Origin: an uncultured Lachnospiraceae bacterium
Lineage (GTDB): Bacteria > Bacillota > Clostridia > Lachnospirales > Lachnospiraceae
NCBI GenBank assembly: GCA_934402515.1
Contig: CAKRTZ010000054.1
Coordinates: 1 to 13,536 of the forward strand
DNA length: 13,536 nt
Reading direction: 5' to 3'
This document shows, in pieces, positions 13,261 to 13,536 of this stretch; the stretch's first letter is position 1, and the number at the start of each line of letters is the position of its first letter. The translations under genes were made by a program, and so were the position numbers. A model generated the notes under the pieces. That model was not told where the DNA came from, made no database searches, and saw only the letters and a program-made list of their open reading frames with translations.

Positions 13261-13327
13261 TCTATGCTCAAAAGCTATTCCTGATGTTTACAGACTTAAA
13301 TTTAAGAAATTCCTAAACTCCCTTTCC

Positions 13328-13356
13328 TTGCACCTGCTCTATCTGTCTTTTATAAT
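13328..13356 (+). promoter_or_regulatory. Promoter of the gene starting at 13465
   Basis: -35 TTGCAC (13328-13333), 17-base spacer, perfect -10 TATAAT (13351-13356). Transcription would begin near 13363, leaving a leader of about 100 bases that holds a small GCCTT/AAGGC hairpin (about 13388-13399) and no recognised riboswitch. Confidence 0.65.
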
Positions 13357-13464
13357 GGTAACTATTCAGAGCCATGCAAAAGGGATGCCTTGAAAGGCGA
13401 TTTTGTGGAGGAATCTAAAGAGTTACTGATAAGGCAAGTATAGGAAAACAGGAAGGGAACAGGA

Positions 13465-13536
13465 ATGAAAAAGAAAAAACAAATCGGATTGATTCTCATA
13501 TTACTGTTGGCGGTAATCGCTGTGATAGGCAGCATC
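13465..13536 (+). CDS. N-terminus of a secreted or membrane-anchored protein (3' end outside window)
   Basis: ATG 13465 follows GGAAGGGAACAGG. The 24 visible codons read MKKKKQIGLILILLLAVIAV then IGSI: a positively charged start and a long hydrophobic run, i.e. a signal peptide or an N-terminal membrane anchor. The rest lies beyond the window, so no function can be given. It has its own predicted promoter at 13328. Confidence 0.7.
   Translation, partial: MKKKKQIGLILILLLAVIAVIGSI

Noticed and set aside
13375..13419. Small upstream ORF (14 codons from ATG 13375) in the leader of the last gene
   Set aside because: No ribosome site and no leader-peptide codon pattern; treated as untranslated leader.

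Overview
The window looks like a chromosomal segment of a low-to-mid GC Gram-positive gut anaerobe of the Clostridia, most likely Lachnospiraceae (Blautia/Ruminococcus-like). This is inferred from strong AGGAGG-type ribosome sites, SigA-type promoters, a T-box leader for an aminoacyl-tRNA synthetase, the archaeal/eukaryote-like (type 3) ProRS, and the style of the small Cys-rich and membrane proteins. I could not run a database search, so the genus is a guess.

Layout, left to right. (1) 3-386: the 3' end of an aldo/keto reductase. 418-602: a compact tRNA-Gly(GCC) unit with a near-perfect promoter and an intrinsic terminator. (2) About 600-1830: a gene graveyard. It holds palindromes, four spaced CATAAG...CTTAT boxes, a probably truncated membrane-protein ORF, the frameshifted C-terminal part of an MNT-type nucleotidyltransferase with the first 34 codons of a HEPN protein (remnant of an MNT-HEPN toxin-antitoxin pair), and a short reverse-strand fragment resembling a GH31 glycosidase. 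(3) 1826-4251: a probable operon of metF, an HD-domain phosphohydrolase and a patatin-like lipase, with its own promoter and terminator. (4) 4310-6345: an ECF-like sigma factor, a probable single-pass anti-sigma factor and two small multi-pass membrane proteins, tightly spaced or overlapping; it reads as a self-contained envelope-sensing cassette. (5) 6391-9580: a LacI-type sugar-binding domain fused to a GGDEF diguanylate cyclase, followed closely by a NifS/IscS-type cysteine desulfurase. (6) 9623-9883 (minus): an 86-aa protein with eight cysteines. (7) 9972-11817: a proline T-box riboswitch, proS, and a 21-bp bidirectional terminator. (8) 11816-12952 (minus): an AAA-type ATPase with a predicted C-terminal winged helix; its promoter is embedded in three tandem 29-bp repeats made of paired AGTTATATA half-sites. 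(9) 12963-13260 (minus): a broken aldo/keto reductase. (10) From 13328: a promoter and the first 24 codons of a secreted or membrane protein that runs off the window.

The most interesting points are the iteron-like array over the ATPase promoter, the DNA-binding-domain-less LacI-GGDEF sensor with a palindrome inside its own promoter, the sigma factor whose best ribosome site points to an ATT codon, and the decayed MNT-HEPN module. No intact mobile element, CRISPR array or rRNA was seen.
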